Shown here: positions 46,825-56,125 of the stretch, in pieces
Layout of the letters: every line of letters starts with the position of its first letter
Position numbering within the stretch: the first letter of the stretch is position 1
Origin: Lutimaribacter pacificus
Lineage (GTDB): Bacteria > Pseudomonadota > Alphaproteobacteria > Rhodobacterales > Rhodobacteraceae
NCBI RefSeq assembly: GCF_900142185.1
Contig: NZ_FQZZ01000002.1
Location: forward strand, 434,001 to 498,000
Reading direction: 5' to 3'
Length of the DNA: 64,000 nt
Notes under the pieces: generated by a model
Databases searched by the model: none
Told to the model about the DNA's origin: nothing
What the model saw: only the letters and a program-made list of their open reading frames with translations
Program-made: the position numbers and the translations under genes

Positions 46825-48687
46825 ATGGGCCTTTTCATCGCTCAGCTATTGACGGGTCTTGCCAATGCCGGGGCGCTTTTCATGGTCGCCTCGGGGCTGA
46901 GCCTGATCTTTGGCGTCACCCGCATCGTCAATTTCGCGCATGGCAGTTTCTACATGCTGGGGGCCTATATCGGCTATACGCTGATGCAGGTCCTGCCGGG
47001 CGCGGTGGGCTTCTGGGGCGCGATCCTGCTGGCGGGTATCGCGGTGGGCGTGATCGGGATGCTGGTCGAGATCCTGGTGCTGCGGCCGATCTATCGCGCG
47101 CCGGAACTGTTCCAGCTTGTCGCCACTTTCGGGGTGATCCTGGTGGTGCAGGACCTGGCGCTGATGGTCTGGGGGCCGGACGACCTGCTGGGCCCGCGCG
47201 CGCCGGGGCTGCGCGGCGTGGTGCGGATCATGGGCGAGCCGATCCCGAAATACGATATCGCGCTGCTGGTCATCACGCCCTTCGTGGCGCTGGCGCTGTG
47301 GTACCTGATCACCAAGACCCGTGTCGGCATCCTTGTGCGCGCGGCCACGCAGGACCGCGAGATGGTGGGCGCGCTGGGCGTCAACCAGGCGTGGCTGTTC
47401 ACCGGGGTCTTTGCGCTGGGTTGCGCGCTGGCCGGCCTGGGGGGGGCGCTGCAACTGCCCAAGGGCGGGGCCGACCTGCTGATGGATTTCAACATCCTGA
47501 CCGCCGTTTTCGTCGTGGTGGTGATCGGCGGCATGGGGTCGCTGCCGGGGGCCTATCTTGCGGCGGTCATCATCTCGGTCCTGAACGTGTTCGGCGTGAC
47601 CTACCTGCCGCAATCGACGCTGGTGCTGATGTTCGTCGTCATGGTGCTGGTGCTGATGGTCCGGCCCTATGGCCTGTTCGGCCGCGAGGAGGTGGCGGGC
47701 GAGCACGGCCAGGTCGGCGAGCCAGAGCGCCCGATCAAGCCCGCCGGGCTGCAGGTGCGGCTGCTGGTGGCGGCAGGTGTCGCGGCGCTGGCGGCGCTGC
47801 CGCTGTTCGGGTCGAACTTTACGCAGGTGCTGGCGACCGACATCCTGATCTTCTGCCTGTTCGCGGCCAGCCTGCATTTCCTGCTGGGGCTGGGCGGGAT
47901 GGTCAGCTTCGGGCACGCGGCCTATTTCGGCGGCGGGGCCTATGTCGCGGCGTTGCTGGTGACCCATGCGGATACGCCGATGGAACTGGCCTTCCTGCTG
48001 GCGCCGATCGGGGCGGGGATGGCGGCGATCATCATCGGCTGGATCTGCCTGCGCCTGACCGGCGTCTATTTCGCAATGCTGACGCTGGCCTTTGCGCAAC
48101 TGCTGTGGAGCCTCGTGTTCCAGTGGGGCGAGGTGACCGGCGGGGATGACGGGCTGCTGAGCATCTGGCCCGCGCCATGGCTGTCGGGCACGACCGCCTA
48201 TTACTATTTCGCGCTGGTGCTGAGCGTGGGCGGCATCCTGTTCTTGCGCCATGTCGCGCATTCGCCCTTCGGCTATGCGCTGCGCGCGGCGCGCGACAGC
48301 GAAAGGCAGGCCGAGGCGACGGGGATCGACACCCGCCGCGTGCGGATGTTCGCCTTTGCCTTCGCGGGCATGATGGCGGGATTGGCCGGTGGGCTGTTCG
48401 TGTTCTCGAAAGGCAGTATCTTTCCCAACGAACTGGAGATCACGCGCAGTTTCGATGCGCTGATCGTGGTGTTCCTGGGCGGGGTCAAGACGCTGTCGGG
48501 CGGGATCGTCGGCGGTGCCTTCTTCAAGGGGGTCGAGGATATGCTGACGCGGTATGAATACTGGCGGCTGGCGATGGGCCTGCTGATCATCTTCGTGGTG
48601 ATCGTGGCGCCTGACGGCATCGTCGGCACCCTGCGCAAGCTGGCCGAGCGGGCCGGCCTGCTGCGCCGCGCGGAGGACGAGACATGA
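46825..48687 (+). CDS. Fused LivH-LivM permease of a branched-chain-type ABC transporter
   Basis: A 620-residue inner-membrane protein that joins both permease halves. The first half (residues ~1-290) is LivH-like: FGVTRIVNFAHGSFYMLGAY and NILTAVFVVVVIGGMGSLPGAYLAAV. The second (~305-610) is LivM-like: GLGGMVSFGHAAYFGGGAYVAA, LRLTGVYFAMLTLAFAQLLW and VVFLGGVKTLSGGIVGG. Usually these are two genes. The junction lies near a basic/acidic linker with GEHGQVGEPERPIKP. The stop overlaps the start of the ATPase gene. Confidence 0.9.
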   Translation: MGLFIAQLLTGLANAGALFMVASGLSLIFGVTRIVNFAHGSFYMLGAYIGYTLMQVLPGAVGFWGAILLAGIAVGVIGMLVEILVLRPIYRAPELFQLVATFGVILVVQDLALMVWGPDDLLGPRAPGLRGVVRIMGEPIPKYDIALLVITPFVALALWYLITKTRVGILVRAATQDREMVGALGVNQAWLFTGVFALGCALAGLGGALQLPKGGADLLMDFNILTAVFVVVVIGGMGSLPGAYLAAVIISVLNVFGVTYLPQSTLVLMFVVMVLVLMVRPYGLFGREEVAGEHGQVGEPERPIKPAGLQVRLLVAAGVAALAALPLFGSNFTQVLATDILIFCLFAASLHFLLGLGGMVSFGHAAYFGGGAYVAALLVTHADTPMELAFLLAPIGAGMAAIIIGWICLRLTGVYFAMLTLAFAQLLWSLVFQWGEVTGGDDGLLSIWPAPWLSGTTAYYYFALVLSVGGILFLRHVAHSPFGYALRAARDSERQAEATGIDTRRVRMFAFAFAGMMAGLAGGLFVFSKGSIFPNELEITRSFDALIVVFLGGVKTLSGGIVGGAFFKGVEDMLTRYEYWRLAMGLLIIFVVIVAPDGIVGTLRKLAERAGLLRRAEDET

Positions 48688-49463
48688 GCGTGGTTCTGGA
48701 AACCCGGGGCCTGACCAAGGCGTTCGGCGGGCTGGTCGCGGTGAACGACGTGTCGTTCAAGCTGCAAAAGGGCGAGTTGCTGGCGCTGATCGGCCCGAAC
48801 GGCGCGGGCAAGAGCACGTGTTTCAACATGCTGATGGGGCAGTTGAAGCCGACTGGTGGCCGCGTGTTCCTGATGGGCGAGGACATCACCGGCAAATCCC
48901 CGCGCGATATCTGGCGGCGCGGTGTCGGACGGACGTTCCAGATCACGGCGACCTATGCCTCGATGACGGTGATCGAAAACGTGCAGATGGCGCTGCTGTC
49001 GCATAATCGCCAGGTGTTCAGGGCGCTGCCCTTCGCCCACCGGATGCACCGCGCCCGCGCGCTGGAGTTGCTGGGCATGGTCGGCATGGAAGCGCAGGCC
49101 GAGCGGCATTGCGCGGTGCTGGCCTATGGCGATCTGAAGCGGCTGGAACTGGCGATCGCGCTGGCGCATGAACCCACGTTGTTGCTGATGGACGAGCCCA
49201 CCGCCGGCATGGCCCCGCGCGAACGGATCGCGCTGATGCAGCTGACCGCCGATATCGTGCGCGACCAGGGGGTGAGCGTGCTGTTCACCGAACATGACAT
49301 GGACGTGGTGTTCGCCCATGCGCACCGGATCATGGTGCTGAACCGGGGCGAGCTGATCGCCGATGGCAGCGTCGATCAGATCCGCAACGATCCGCGCGTG
49401 CAGGAGGTGTATCTGGGCGGCGGCACCGTGTTCAAATCCGAAGACGAGGCGGCAGATGCTTGA
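48684..49463 (+). CDS. ABC transporter ATPase (LivG-type)
   Basis: 259 residues. Walker A GPNGAGKST, Walker B LLLMDEPTAGMAP and H-loop FTEHDMD are present. The signature loop reads LAYGDLKRLELA rather than LSGGQ, within the variation of LivG proteins. Couples ATP hydrolysis to import through the fused permease. ATGA overlap with the permease; its end overlaps the next ATPase by 8 nt. Confidence 0.92.
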   Translation: MSVVLETRGLTKAFGGLVAVNDVSFKLQKGELLALIGPNGAGKSTCFNMLMGQLKPTGGRVFLMGEDITGKSPRDIWRRGVGRTFQITATYASMTVIENVQMALLSHNRQVFRALPFAHRMHRARALELLGMVGMEAQAERHCAVLAYGDLKRLELAIALAHEPTLLLMDEPTAGMAPRERIALMQLTADIVRDQGVSVLFTEHDMDVVFAHAHRIMVLNRGELIADGSVDQIRNDPRVQEVYLGGGTVFKSEDEAADA

Positions 49464-50157
49464 ACTGAGCGCGGTCAATTCCTTTTACGGCAAGGCCCAT
49501 GTGCTGAACGATCTGAGTTTCACCGTCGCGCGCGGGCAGGTGGTGGCGCTCTTGGGCCGCAACGGCGCGGGCAAGACCACGACGATGAAATCCATCATGC
49601 AGCTGGTCGTGCCGCGATCGGGCAAGGTGACGTTCCAGGGCCACGACATCACCGGGTCGGCGCCGCACAAGGTGGCCAAGCTGGGGCTGGGTTACGTGCC
49701 CGAAGAGCGGCGCATCTTCACCGACCTGACGGTTCTGGAAAACCTCGAGGTCGGCCGCCAGCCCCCGCGCGAGGGCAGCTATGCCTGGACCACCGAGATG
49801 CTGTTCGACCTGTTCCCGAACCTGGCCGAGCGGCGCGGCAACCGGGGCAAGGCGCTGTCGGGGGGCGAGCAGCAGATGCTGACCATCGCGCGCACGCTGA
49901 TGGGCAACCCGTCCTTCGTGCTGCTGGACGAACCGAGCGAGGGCATCGCCCCGGTGATCGTCGAACAGATGGCGCGGGTGATCATCCAGCTGAAACAGGA
50001 GGGGCTGACCGTGCTGTTGTCGGAGCAGAACCTGCATTTCGCCCGCGCGGTGGCCGACATGGCCGTGATCATCGAGGGCGGCACGCAGAAATTCACCGGC
50101 ACGCTGGACGAGCTGAACGCCCACCCGGAAATCCGCGACGCCTATCTGTCGGTCTGA
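49456..50157 (+). CDS. ABC transporter ATPase (LivF-type)
   Basis: 233 residues. Walker A GRNGAGKTT, signature KALSGGEQQML, Walker B VLLDEPSEGIAP and H-loop LSEQNLHFA match LivF-type subunits, which pair with the LivG-type ATPase. The start at 49456 overlaps the upstream stop. Last gene of the transporter operon. Confidence 0.92.
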   Translation: MLELSAVNSFYGKAHVLNDLSFTVARGQVVALLGRNGAGKTTTMKSIMQLVVPRSGKVTFQGHDITGSAPHKVAKLGLGYVPEERRIFTDLTVLENLEVGRQPPREGSYAWTTEMLFDLFPNLAERRGNRGKALSGGEQQMLTIARTLMGNPSFVLLDEPSEGIAPVIVEQMARVIIQLKQEGLTVLLSEQNLHFARAVADMAVIIEGGTQKFTGTLDELNAHPEIRDAYLSV

Positions 50158-50223
50158 GCATTCGGGGCCTATCGCCGGCTTGCGCCTTTGGGTAGAAAAG
50201 GGGTTCGTGCGCGGCGAACCGGG

Positions 50224-51147
50224 ATGAATTTCATGATCCGTATCATTGCAACGGGCCTTCTGTGCCTTGGTCTTCTGGGCCAGCAGGCGCTTGCCGGCGA
50301 CAGGGACCTGATCGGCCGGGGCGGTGTGATCGTGAACGATTCCTTCGGCGACCTGCACGACCGCTGGCGCACCGGCTCGGCGGTGGGCAGCCGGGTCTGG
50401 GGGCCGGAATGGACGGGCCGCGCGCCCGAAGGGTTCGGCCGGCTGCTGGAGTTGCGGTTCGGCGGGCAGATCATCGCGCCGGCCAATACCCGCACCCCCG
50501 ATCCGCGCGACCGGCCCTATGCCGGGGCGCTGTTTGCCGGGCTGCATACGCATTTCAGCCGTGGTGCGATGGATTTCGCGCTGGGCGCCGACCTGGTGGT
50601 GACCGGGCCGCAGACCGGGCTGGACGATTTCCAGGATGCGCTGCACGACCTGGCGGGGATCGACCAGACCTCGGACGGCGTGCGGGCGGGGCAGATCGAA
50701 AACGGGGTCCACCCCACGCTGGTGTTCGAGGCGGGCCGCGACCTGCGCCTGTCGCCCGGCGCGGTGCTGCGCCCCTTCGTCGAGGCGCGCTGGGGCGACG
50801 AGACCCTGCTGCGCGTCGGCGGCGACCTGGTGCTGGGCACGGTCGGGCAGGGCGAACTTTGGGTGCGCGATGCGGTGACGGGGCACCGCTATCGCACGGT
50901 GCGCCAGCCGTTTTCGGGCTTTGCCTTCGTGCTGGGGGCGGATGTTGCCCATGTGGCCGACAGCGTCTACCTGCCCGAGGCGCGGGGGTACGAGCTGACG
51001 GATACGCGCACGCGCCTGCGCATGGGGCTGCATTACGAGGGGCGCAAGGCGCGGCTGTTCTATGGCCTGACCTACATGGGCGAAGAGTTCGACGACCAGC
51101 CCGAGGGGCAGTTGTCGGGCGCGGTCAGCGTGAATTTCCGCTTCTGA
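50224..51147 (+). CDS. LpxR-family outer-membrane lipid A deacylase-like protein
   Basis: About 307 residues. A signal peptide (MIRIIATGLLCLGLLGQQALA) precedes a beta-barrel protein of the LpxR (DUF2219) family. The segments IVNDSFGDLHDRWRTGS, PRDRPYAGALFAG and GLHTHF match the active-site strand order of LpxR, including the Asn-Asp pair, the Thr-Gly turn and the His. The protein ends in Phe (SVNFRF), as outer membrane barrels do. LpxR removes the 3'-acyloxyacyl chain of lipid A. The start could be 50224 or 50233. Not part of the transporter operon. Confidence 0.78.
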   Translation: MNFMIRIIATGLLCLGLLGQQALAGDRDLIGRGGVIVNDSFGDLHDRWRTGSAVGSRVWGPEWTGRAPEGFGRLLELRFGGQIIAPANTRTPDPRDRPYAGALFAGLHTHFSRGAMDFALGADLVVTGPQTGLDDFQDALHDLAGIDQTSDGVRAGQIENGVHPTLVFEAGRDLRLSPGAVLRPFVEARWGDETLLRVGGDLVLGTVGQGELWVRDAVTGHRYRTVRQPFSGFAFVLGADVAHVADSVYLPEARGYELTDTRTRLRMGLHYEGRKARLFYGLTYMGEEFDDQPEGQLSGAVSVNFRF

Positions 51148-51274
51148 TCCGCCGGGCCCGCGTGGCCGATCCACCACAGCGCGTAATTCCCTGAGAATAA
51201 AAACCCTTTTCGGGGCGAATCGGGTCTGTTAGCGTCGGTGCAATAATAAACCGAGGCAGACATACAGGCAGAGC

Positions 51275-52342
51275 ATGGGAACGGGCTTTGGGGGCACGTT
51301 CGTCATCTCCTGGTCGCAAACTGAAGTGGACGGTCTTGAGGCCGCGCCGATTGAATCGCTGACCGTAGGGGCCGCGTGGGCGTGGCGCGGGGATGCGGTT
51401 CGGGTCGACGGACCACGGGAATTGTTGCGGCTTGAACAGGCGGATGGCGAGGATAACGTCCGGCGGCGCGCCGCGCGCATGGTGCGGCGGCTGGTCGGCG
51501 CGGCCATCAGCGGCGAGCGCGACCTGGACCGGGTCGAGGCGCCCGAGCAGGCCGGCGATTGCGCGGTCGTGGTGACCGACGGGGCGCAGACCTATACCAT
51601 GACGGTGATCGAGACCGGCACCGGGACGCCGCCCCTGCTGATGTTTCTCGATGCGCTGCCGCCGCGCAACAGCGACCTGTGGGTTGTGCATCATTCGCTG
51701 GACAACCTGACGCAACAGAACCCGCTGGGCCCGTCCAGCGGCGGGGTGATCTGCTTTACCCCCGGCACGATGATCGCAACGGCCGACGGCCCGCGCCTTG
51801 TCGAGGATCTGCGCGAGGGCGACAGGGTGCAGACCCGCGACAACGGCGCGCAGGAGGTGCTTTGGATCGGCAGCCGCCACATGACCGGCGCGCGACTGTT
51901 CGCGATGCCCAAGCTGCGCCCGATCCGGTTTCGCCCCGGCGCGCTGGATGTCGACCGGCCCGACCGGGAACTTGTTGTCTCGCCCGAGCACCGGATGCTG
52001 GTGCAGGGCCGGGTGGCACAGGCGCTGTTCAACACCCCCGAGGTGCTGGTGGCGGCGCGCGATCTTGTGAACGGTTCGACCGTCGCGGTGGATACCGCGC
52101 TGAAGGAGGTGACCTATATCCACCTGCTGCTGCCCCGGCACGAGGTGATCTGGGCCAACGGCGTGCAAAGCGAAAGCTTCCACCCGGCCAACGCGGCGAT
52201 GAGCACGCTGGCCGACGACGACCGCGCGCGCCTGCTGGCGATGTATCCCGAACTGGAATACGACGTGACCAGCTATGGCAGCTACGCGCGGCGCAACCTG
52301 AGCACCTCGGAGGCGGCGATCCTGCAGCACGAGGCGGCCTGA
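51275..52342 (+). CDS. Hint-domain (intein/hedgehog-like) protein
   Basis: 355 residues. The C-terminal half is a Hint domain: ICFTPGTMIATADGPRLVEDLREGDRV with a nucleophilic Cys at the start, LVVSPEHRMLV with the conserved His, and HEVIWANGVQSESFHPAN at the end. In secreted Rhodobacteraceae proteins it usually follows a Ca-binding or unknown domain and may self-process. Residues 1-165 are unrelated to known repeats. The C-terminal Asn-Cys splicing motif of inteins is absent, so protein splicing is unlikely. Confidence 0.78.
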   Translation: MGTGFGGTFVISWSQTEVDGLEAAPIESLTVGAAWAWRGDAVRVDGPRELLRLEQADGEDNVRRRAARMVRRLVGAAISGERDLDRVEAPEQAGDCAVVVTDGAQTYTMTVIETGTGTPPLLMFLDALPPRNSDLWVVHHSLDNLTQQNPLGPSSGGVICFTPGTMIATADGPRLVEDLREGDRVQTRDNGAQEVLWIGSRHMTGARLFAMPKLRPIRFRPGALDVDRPDRELVVSPEHRMLVQGRVAQALFNTPEVLVAARDLVNGSTVAVDTALKEVTYIHLLLPRHEVIWANGVQSESFHPANAAMSTLADDDRARLLAMYPELEYDVTSYGSYARRNLSTSEAAILQHEAA

Positions 52343-52357
52343 GGCGGCTTTTGCGTG

Positions 52358-52385
52358 TTGACTCTGGCTTCGGCGGGCGTATAAG
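52358..52385 (+). promoter_or_regulatory. Strong sigma-70-type promoter upstream of rpsD
   Basis: TTGACT (52358-52363) and TATAAG (52380-52385) are separated by 16 bp; both boxes are near consensus, which is uncommon in this GC-rich window. Transcription would begin about 190 nt before the rpsD start codon and yield a long leader. Confidence 0.7.
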
Positions 52386-52495
52386 CGCGGCTTCATTGGT
52401 GTTGGTGGCCCCCGCAAGGGGATGCCTGTCGGGTCGCAAGGCCAGAGGACAACGCCCTTTAGCAACGGCACGAGGCTGACCGCCTGACCGCCCAC

Positions 52496-52558
52496 GGATC
52501 AAGCTGAAACGCGATTTCAGCCCGAAAAGTGGGACCCGGTTTTCGGATCAAGCTGAAA
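52496..52558 (+). repeat. Palindromic element in the rpsD leader (alphaproteobacterial CCGAAAA/TTTTCGG type)
   Basis: Two tandem hairpins: GCTGAAA-CGCGA-TTTCAGC (503-509 with 515-521, offset 52000) and CCGAAAA-N11-TTTTCGG (52522-52528 with 52540-52546). They are flanked by the direct repeat GGATCAAGCTGAAA (52496-52509 and 52545-52558). Similar GAAAAGTGGGACCCGGTTTTC palindromes are widespread dispersed elements in alphaproteobacterial genomes (recalled, not searched). The element ends 24 nt before the rpsD start and just before its AAAGGAG. Confidence 0.65.
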
Positions 52559-52581
52559 TGCCTCTATAAAGGAGATCAGCC

Positions 52582-53202
52582 GTGACCAAACGCACGTCTG
52601 CCAAGTACAAAATCGACCGCCGGATGGGCGAAAACATCTGGGGCCGTCCGAAATCCCCCGTCAACCGCCGCGAATACGGCCCCGGCCAGCACGGCCAGCG
52701 CCGCAAGGGCAAGCTGTCGGATTTCGGCATCCAACTGCGCGCCAAGCAAAAGCTGAAGGGCTATTACGGCGACCTGACGGAAAAGCAGTTCCGCCGCATC
52801 TTCCGTGACGCCGAGCGTCAGCGCGGCGATACCGGCGAGCTTCTCGTCGGCCTGCTGGAGCGTCGCCTGGACGCCGTGGTTTACCGCGCCAAGTTCGTGC
52901 CGACGATCTTTGCCGCGCGCCAGTTCGTGAACCATGGCCATGTGCTGGTGAACGGCAAGCGCGTGAACATCCCCTCCTACCGCGTGAAAGAGGGTGACGT
53001 GATCGAGGTGCGCGAGAAATCCAAGCAGATGGCCGCGATCCTGGAAGCCGTGCAACTGGCCGAGCGTGATGTGCCCGATTACATCGACGCCGACCATTCG
53101 AAGCTGACCGCCACCTTCGTGCGCACCCCGGGCCTGAGCGACGTGCCCTACCCGGTGATGATGGAACCGAACCTGGTCATCGAATTCTACGCGCAGAACT
53201 GA
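52582..53202 (+). CDS. rpsD: 30S ribosomal protein S4
   Basis: 206 residues. The N-terminal RYxxPRxR-like start is replaced by the alphaproteobacterial [26 protein letters not shown]. The S4 RNA-binding motif is [37 protein letters not shown]4 starts 30S assembly and in many bacteria represses its own mRNA. Starts with GTG preceded by AAAGGAG. Monocistronic: followed by a strong terminator. Confidence 0.96.
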   Translation: MTKRTSAKYKIDRRMGENIWGRPKSPVNRREYGPGQHGQRRKGKLSDFGIQLRAKQKLKGYYGDLTEKQFRRIFRDAERQRGDTGELLVGLLERRLDAVVYRAKFVPTIFAARQFVNHGHVLVNGKRVNIPSYRVKEGDVIEVREKSKQMAAILEAVQLAERDVPDYIDADHSKLTATFVRTPGLSDVPYPVMMEPNLVIEFYAQN

Positions 53203-53228
53203 TCTGCGCCGATCTTCGACGTTTCGGA

Positions 53229-53260
53229 AAACCCGCCCGGCCTTGCCGCGGCGGGTTTTT
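53229..53260 (+). terminator. Rho-independent terminator of rpsD
   Basis: AAACCCGCC (53229-53237) pairs perfectly with GGCGGGTTT (53250-53258) and the T-run extends to 53260. It lies 26 nt after the rpsD stop. Confidence 0.92.
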
Positions 53261-53363
53261 CATGCGCGGGCACGTGCATTGCGGCAACAGCCGCCCGGGC
53301 TGCCGCGTTTCAATCTTTCCATGGGCGGGCGCCATCGCTAAAGACGGGGCGAGGAGTGCTGCC

Positions 53364-54449
53364 ATGACCAAGATCACCCCCCAGCCGGGCATCCTTGAAA
53401 TTGCGCCTTACGTGGGCGGGGCGAGCCATGTCGACGGCGTGTCGGACGTGGTCAAGCTGAGTTCGAACGAAAACCCCTTCGGCCCGTCCGAGGCCACGGT
53501 CGAGGCGTTCCGCCGTGCCGGGTTCGAGCTGCACCGCTATCCGTCGACCGACCACGGCGCCTTGCGCGCGGCCATCGGCGCGGTGCATGGGCTGGACCCC
53601 GAACGTATCGTTTGCGGTGTGGGCAGCGACGAGATCCTGCACCTGCTGTGCCAGGCCTATGCCGGGCCGGGCGACGAGGTGATCCATACCGAGCACGGGT
53701 TCGCCATCTATCGCATCGGCGCGCTGGCGGCGGGGGCGACCCCCGTCGAGGTCAAGGAAAACAACCGCGTGACGGACGTGGACGCGATCCTTAAGGCCTG
53801 CACCCGGCGCACGAAGCTGGTGTTCATCGCCAACCCCAACAACCCCACCGGCACGATGATCGGCGCCGAGGATGTGCGGCGGCTGGCCGACGGCATCCCG
53901 GAAACCGCGCTTCTGGTGCTGGACGGGGCCTATGCCGAGTATGTCGAGGGGTTCGACGGCGGCGCGGCGCTGGCCGAGGGGCGCGACAACGTGGTGATGA
54001 CGCGGACATTCTCGAAAATCTACGGGCTGGGCGGGTTGCGCGTCGGCTGGGGCTATGCCCCGGCGCATGTGATCGACGTGCTGAACCGTATCCGCGGGCC
54101 GTTCAACCTGTCGACGCCGGCGCTGGCCGCCGCCGAGGCGGCGGTGAAGGATCAGGCCTGGGTCGAGAAATGCCGCGCCGACAACACCCGCCTGCGCGCC
54201 TGGCTGGCCGAGGTGCTGGCAGGCCACGGCGTGCCGAGCGACCCGAGCGAGACCAATTTCATCCTGGCGCGGTTCACTGACGCCGGTGAGGCCGCCGCCT
54301 GCAACGAATACCTGAAATCGCAGGGCCTGATCGTGCGGCCGGTGGGCAGTTACAACCTGCCGGAATACCTGCGCATCACCGTGGGGGACGAGGCATCGTG
54401 CCGCCGGGTGGCCCATGCGATCGGGCAGTTCAAGGGGGGTGCCGCGTGA
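53364..54449 (+). CDS. hisC: Histidinol-phosphate aminotransferase
   Basis: A 361-residue fold-type I PLP enzyme. [13 protein letters not shown] at the N-terminus, [20 protein letters not shown] and the PLP-lysine motif [18 protein letters not shown] are conserved. It transaminates imidazole-acetol phosphate in histidine synthesis; many bacterial HisC enzymes also make Phe and Tyr, which fits the coupled TyrA-type gene next to it. Start at 53364 follows GAGGAG; the stop overlaps the next gene's GTG. Confidence 0.92.
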   Translation: MTKITPQPGILEIAPYVGGASHVDGVSDVVKLSSNENPFGPSEATVEAFRRAGFELHRYPSTDHGALRAAIGAVHGLDPERIVCGVGSDEILHLLCQAYAGPGDEVIHTEHGFAIYRIGALAAGATPVEVKENNRVTDVDAILKACTRRTKLVFIANPNNPTGTMIGAEDVRRLADGIPETALLVLDGAYAEYVEGFDGGAALAEGRDNVVMTRTFSKIYGLGGLRVGWGYAPAHVIDVLNRIRGPFNLSTPALAAAEAAVKDQAWVEKCRADNTRLRAWLAEVLAGHGVPSDPSETNFILARFTDAGEAAACNEYLKSQGLIVRPVGSYNLPEYLRITVGDEASCRRVAHAIGQFKGGAA

Positions 54450-55366
54450 GTGTGATCTATGACCGCGTGGCACTGATCGGGCTGGGCCTTATCGCCGGCT
54501 CGATGTCGCTGGCGATGCGCCGGCGCGGGCTGGCGGGCGAGGTCACGGGCTATGCCCGCAGCCAGACCACCCGTGACACCGCGCGGCGGATCGGGCTGGT
54601 CGACCGGGTGTGCGACAGCGCGGCCGAGGCGGTCGAGGGCGCGGACCTTGTGGTTTTGTGCGTGCCGGTGGGCGCGATGGAAGCGGTGGCCGGGGAAATC
54701 GCCCCGCACCTGAAACCAGGCTGCACGCTGTCGGACGTTGGATCGGTCAAGCGCGCGGTGATCGACGCGGTCGGCCCGCATGTGCCCGCGGGCGTCGATT
54801 TCATCCCCGCGCACCCGCTGGCGGGAACCGAGCATTCCGGCCCGGAATCGGGCTTTGCCACGCTGTTCGAAAACCGCTGGTGCCTGCTGGTGCCCGAGGG
54901 CGATGTGCGCCCCGAGGCGCTGGACCGGCTTCGCGCGCTGTGGGAAGGGATGGGCGCGCATGTCGATACGATGGAGCCCGATCACCACGATCTTGTGCTG
55001 GCGGTCACCAGCCACGCGCCGCACCTGATCGCCTATACGATGGTGGGCGTGGCCGATGATTTGCGCCGGGTGACCGACAGCGAGGTGATCAAGTATTCCG
55101 CCGCCGGTTTCCGCGATTTCACCCGGATCGCGGCCAGCGATCCGACCATGTGGCGCGACGTGTTCCTGTCGAACAAGGACGCGACGCTGGAGATACTGGG
55201 CCGTTTCACCGAAGAGCTGTTCGCGCTGCAGCGCGCGATCCGCATCGGTGATGGCGACCACCTGTTCGATTACTTCACCCGCACCCGCGCGATCCGGCGC
55301 GGCATCATCGAGGCGGGGCAGGACACCGACGCGCCGGATTTCGGCCGGGTGAAACCGGCGGAATGA
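54446..55366 (+). CDS. Prephenate/arogenate dehydrogenase (TyrA/TyrC type)
   Basis: 306 residues. The NAD-binding [15 protein letters not shown] at the N-terminus and the catalytic [16 protein letters not shown] loop with His are diagnostic. It converts prephenate or arogenate to a tyrosine precursor. GTG at 54446 overlaps the hisC stop (GTGA); the hisC-tyrC pairing is common in alphaproteobacteria. No chorismate mutase or ACT domain is fused. Confidence 0.92.
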   Translation: MSVIYDRVALIGLGLIAGSMSLAMRRRGLAGEVTGYARSQTTRDTARRIGLVDRVCDSAAEAVEGADLVVLCVPVGAMEAVAGEIAPHLKPGCTLSDVGSVKRAVIDAVGPHVPAGVDFIPAHPLAGTEHSGPESGFATLFENRWCLLVPEGDVRPEALDRLRALWEGMGAHVDTMEPDHHDLVLAVTSHAPHLIAYTMVGVADDLRRVTDSEVIKYSAAGFRDFTRIAASDPTMWRDVFLSNKDATLEILGRFTEELFALQRAIRIGDGDHLFDYFTRTRAIRRGIIEAGQDTDAPDFGRVKPAE

Positions 55367-56121
55367 GGGCGGCGGCGCTGATACTGGCCCTTGCGGTGGC
55401 CGGTGCGGCGCGGGCCGACGCGCCCGAACAATCGCTGCGCCCGGTGCCGCGCGCGGCCAGCGCGGAAACCGCCCCTGCGGGGGACGCGGCGACGGGGCAG
55501 GGGCAGGGGATGCGGGGCTTTTTCCGCTCGCTCCGGCCGCAGCCGCGCAGCGCCCGGGTCGAGGATCAGGCCCGCGTGACGCGCGCCGCCCTGCGCCGTG
55601 GCGCGGTGTGCGGCGATGTGGATCTGCAGGGCGATGCCGTCGGCCGGGTGTCGGGCCAGATGGGCGGCTGCGGGATCGACCAGGCGGTGCGGCTGAAAAG
55701 CATCTCGGGCGTGCGCCTGTCGACGCCGGCGGTGATGGATTGCGGCACCGCCAGGGCGCTCAAATCATGGGTTGCGGGCGGGATGCGCCCGGCGGTGGGC
55801 AGCCACGGTGGCGGTGTCGACAGCATCCGCGTCATGGCCAGCTATGCCTGCCGCACCCGCAACAGCCAGAAAGGCGCCAAGGTTTCGGAGCACGGCAAGG
55901 GGCGGGCGCTGGATATCGGCGGTTTCGCCCTGCGCAACGGCACCGAGATCAGCGTTCTGCGCGACTGGGGCCGCGGAAGCGAGGGGCGCATCCTGCGCCA
56001 GATGCATCGCAGCGCCTGCGGCCCGTTCGGCACGGTGCTTGGCCCCGAGGCGAACCGCTTTCACCGCGACCATTTCCATTTCGACACCGCGCGCTATCGC
56101 AAGGGCAGCTACTGCAAGTAG
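55363..56121 (+). CDS. Extensin-like (PF06904) secreted protein, probable cell-wall endopeptidase fold
   Basis: 252 residues: a signal peptide ([18 protein letters not shown]), a proline-rich linker and a C-terminal extensin-like domain. That domain shows VMDCGTARAL, SYACRTRN, SEHGKGRALDIGGF (His-Asp) and NRFHRDHFHFDTA with clustered His, like the metal site of M15-type D,D-peptidases. Several Cys probably form disulfides in the periplasm. Overlaps the tyrA stop by 4 nt. Confidence 0.85.
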   Translation: MRAAALILALAVAGAARADAPEQSLRPVPRAASAETAPAGDAATGQGQGMRGFFRSLRPQPRSARVEDQARVTRAALRRGAVCGDVDLQGDAVGRVSGQMGGCGIDQAVRLKSISGVRLSTPAVMDCGTARALKSWVAGGMRPAVGSHGGGVDSIRVMASYACRTRNSQKGAKVSEHGKGRALDIGGFALRNGTEISVLRDWGRGSEGRILRQMHRSACGPFGTVLGPEANRFHRDHFHFDTARYRKGSYCK

Positions 56122-56125
56122 ACGC

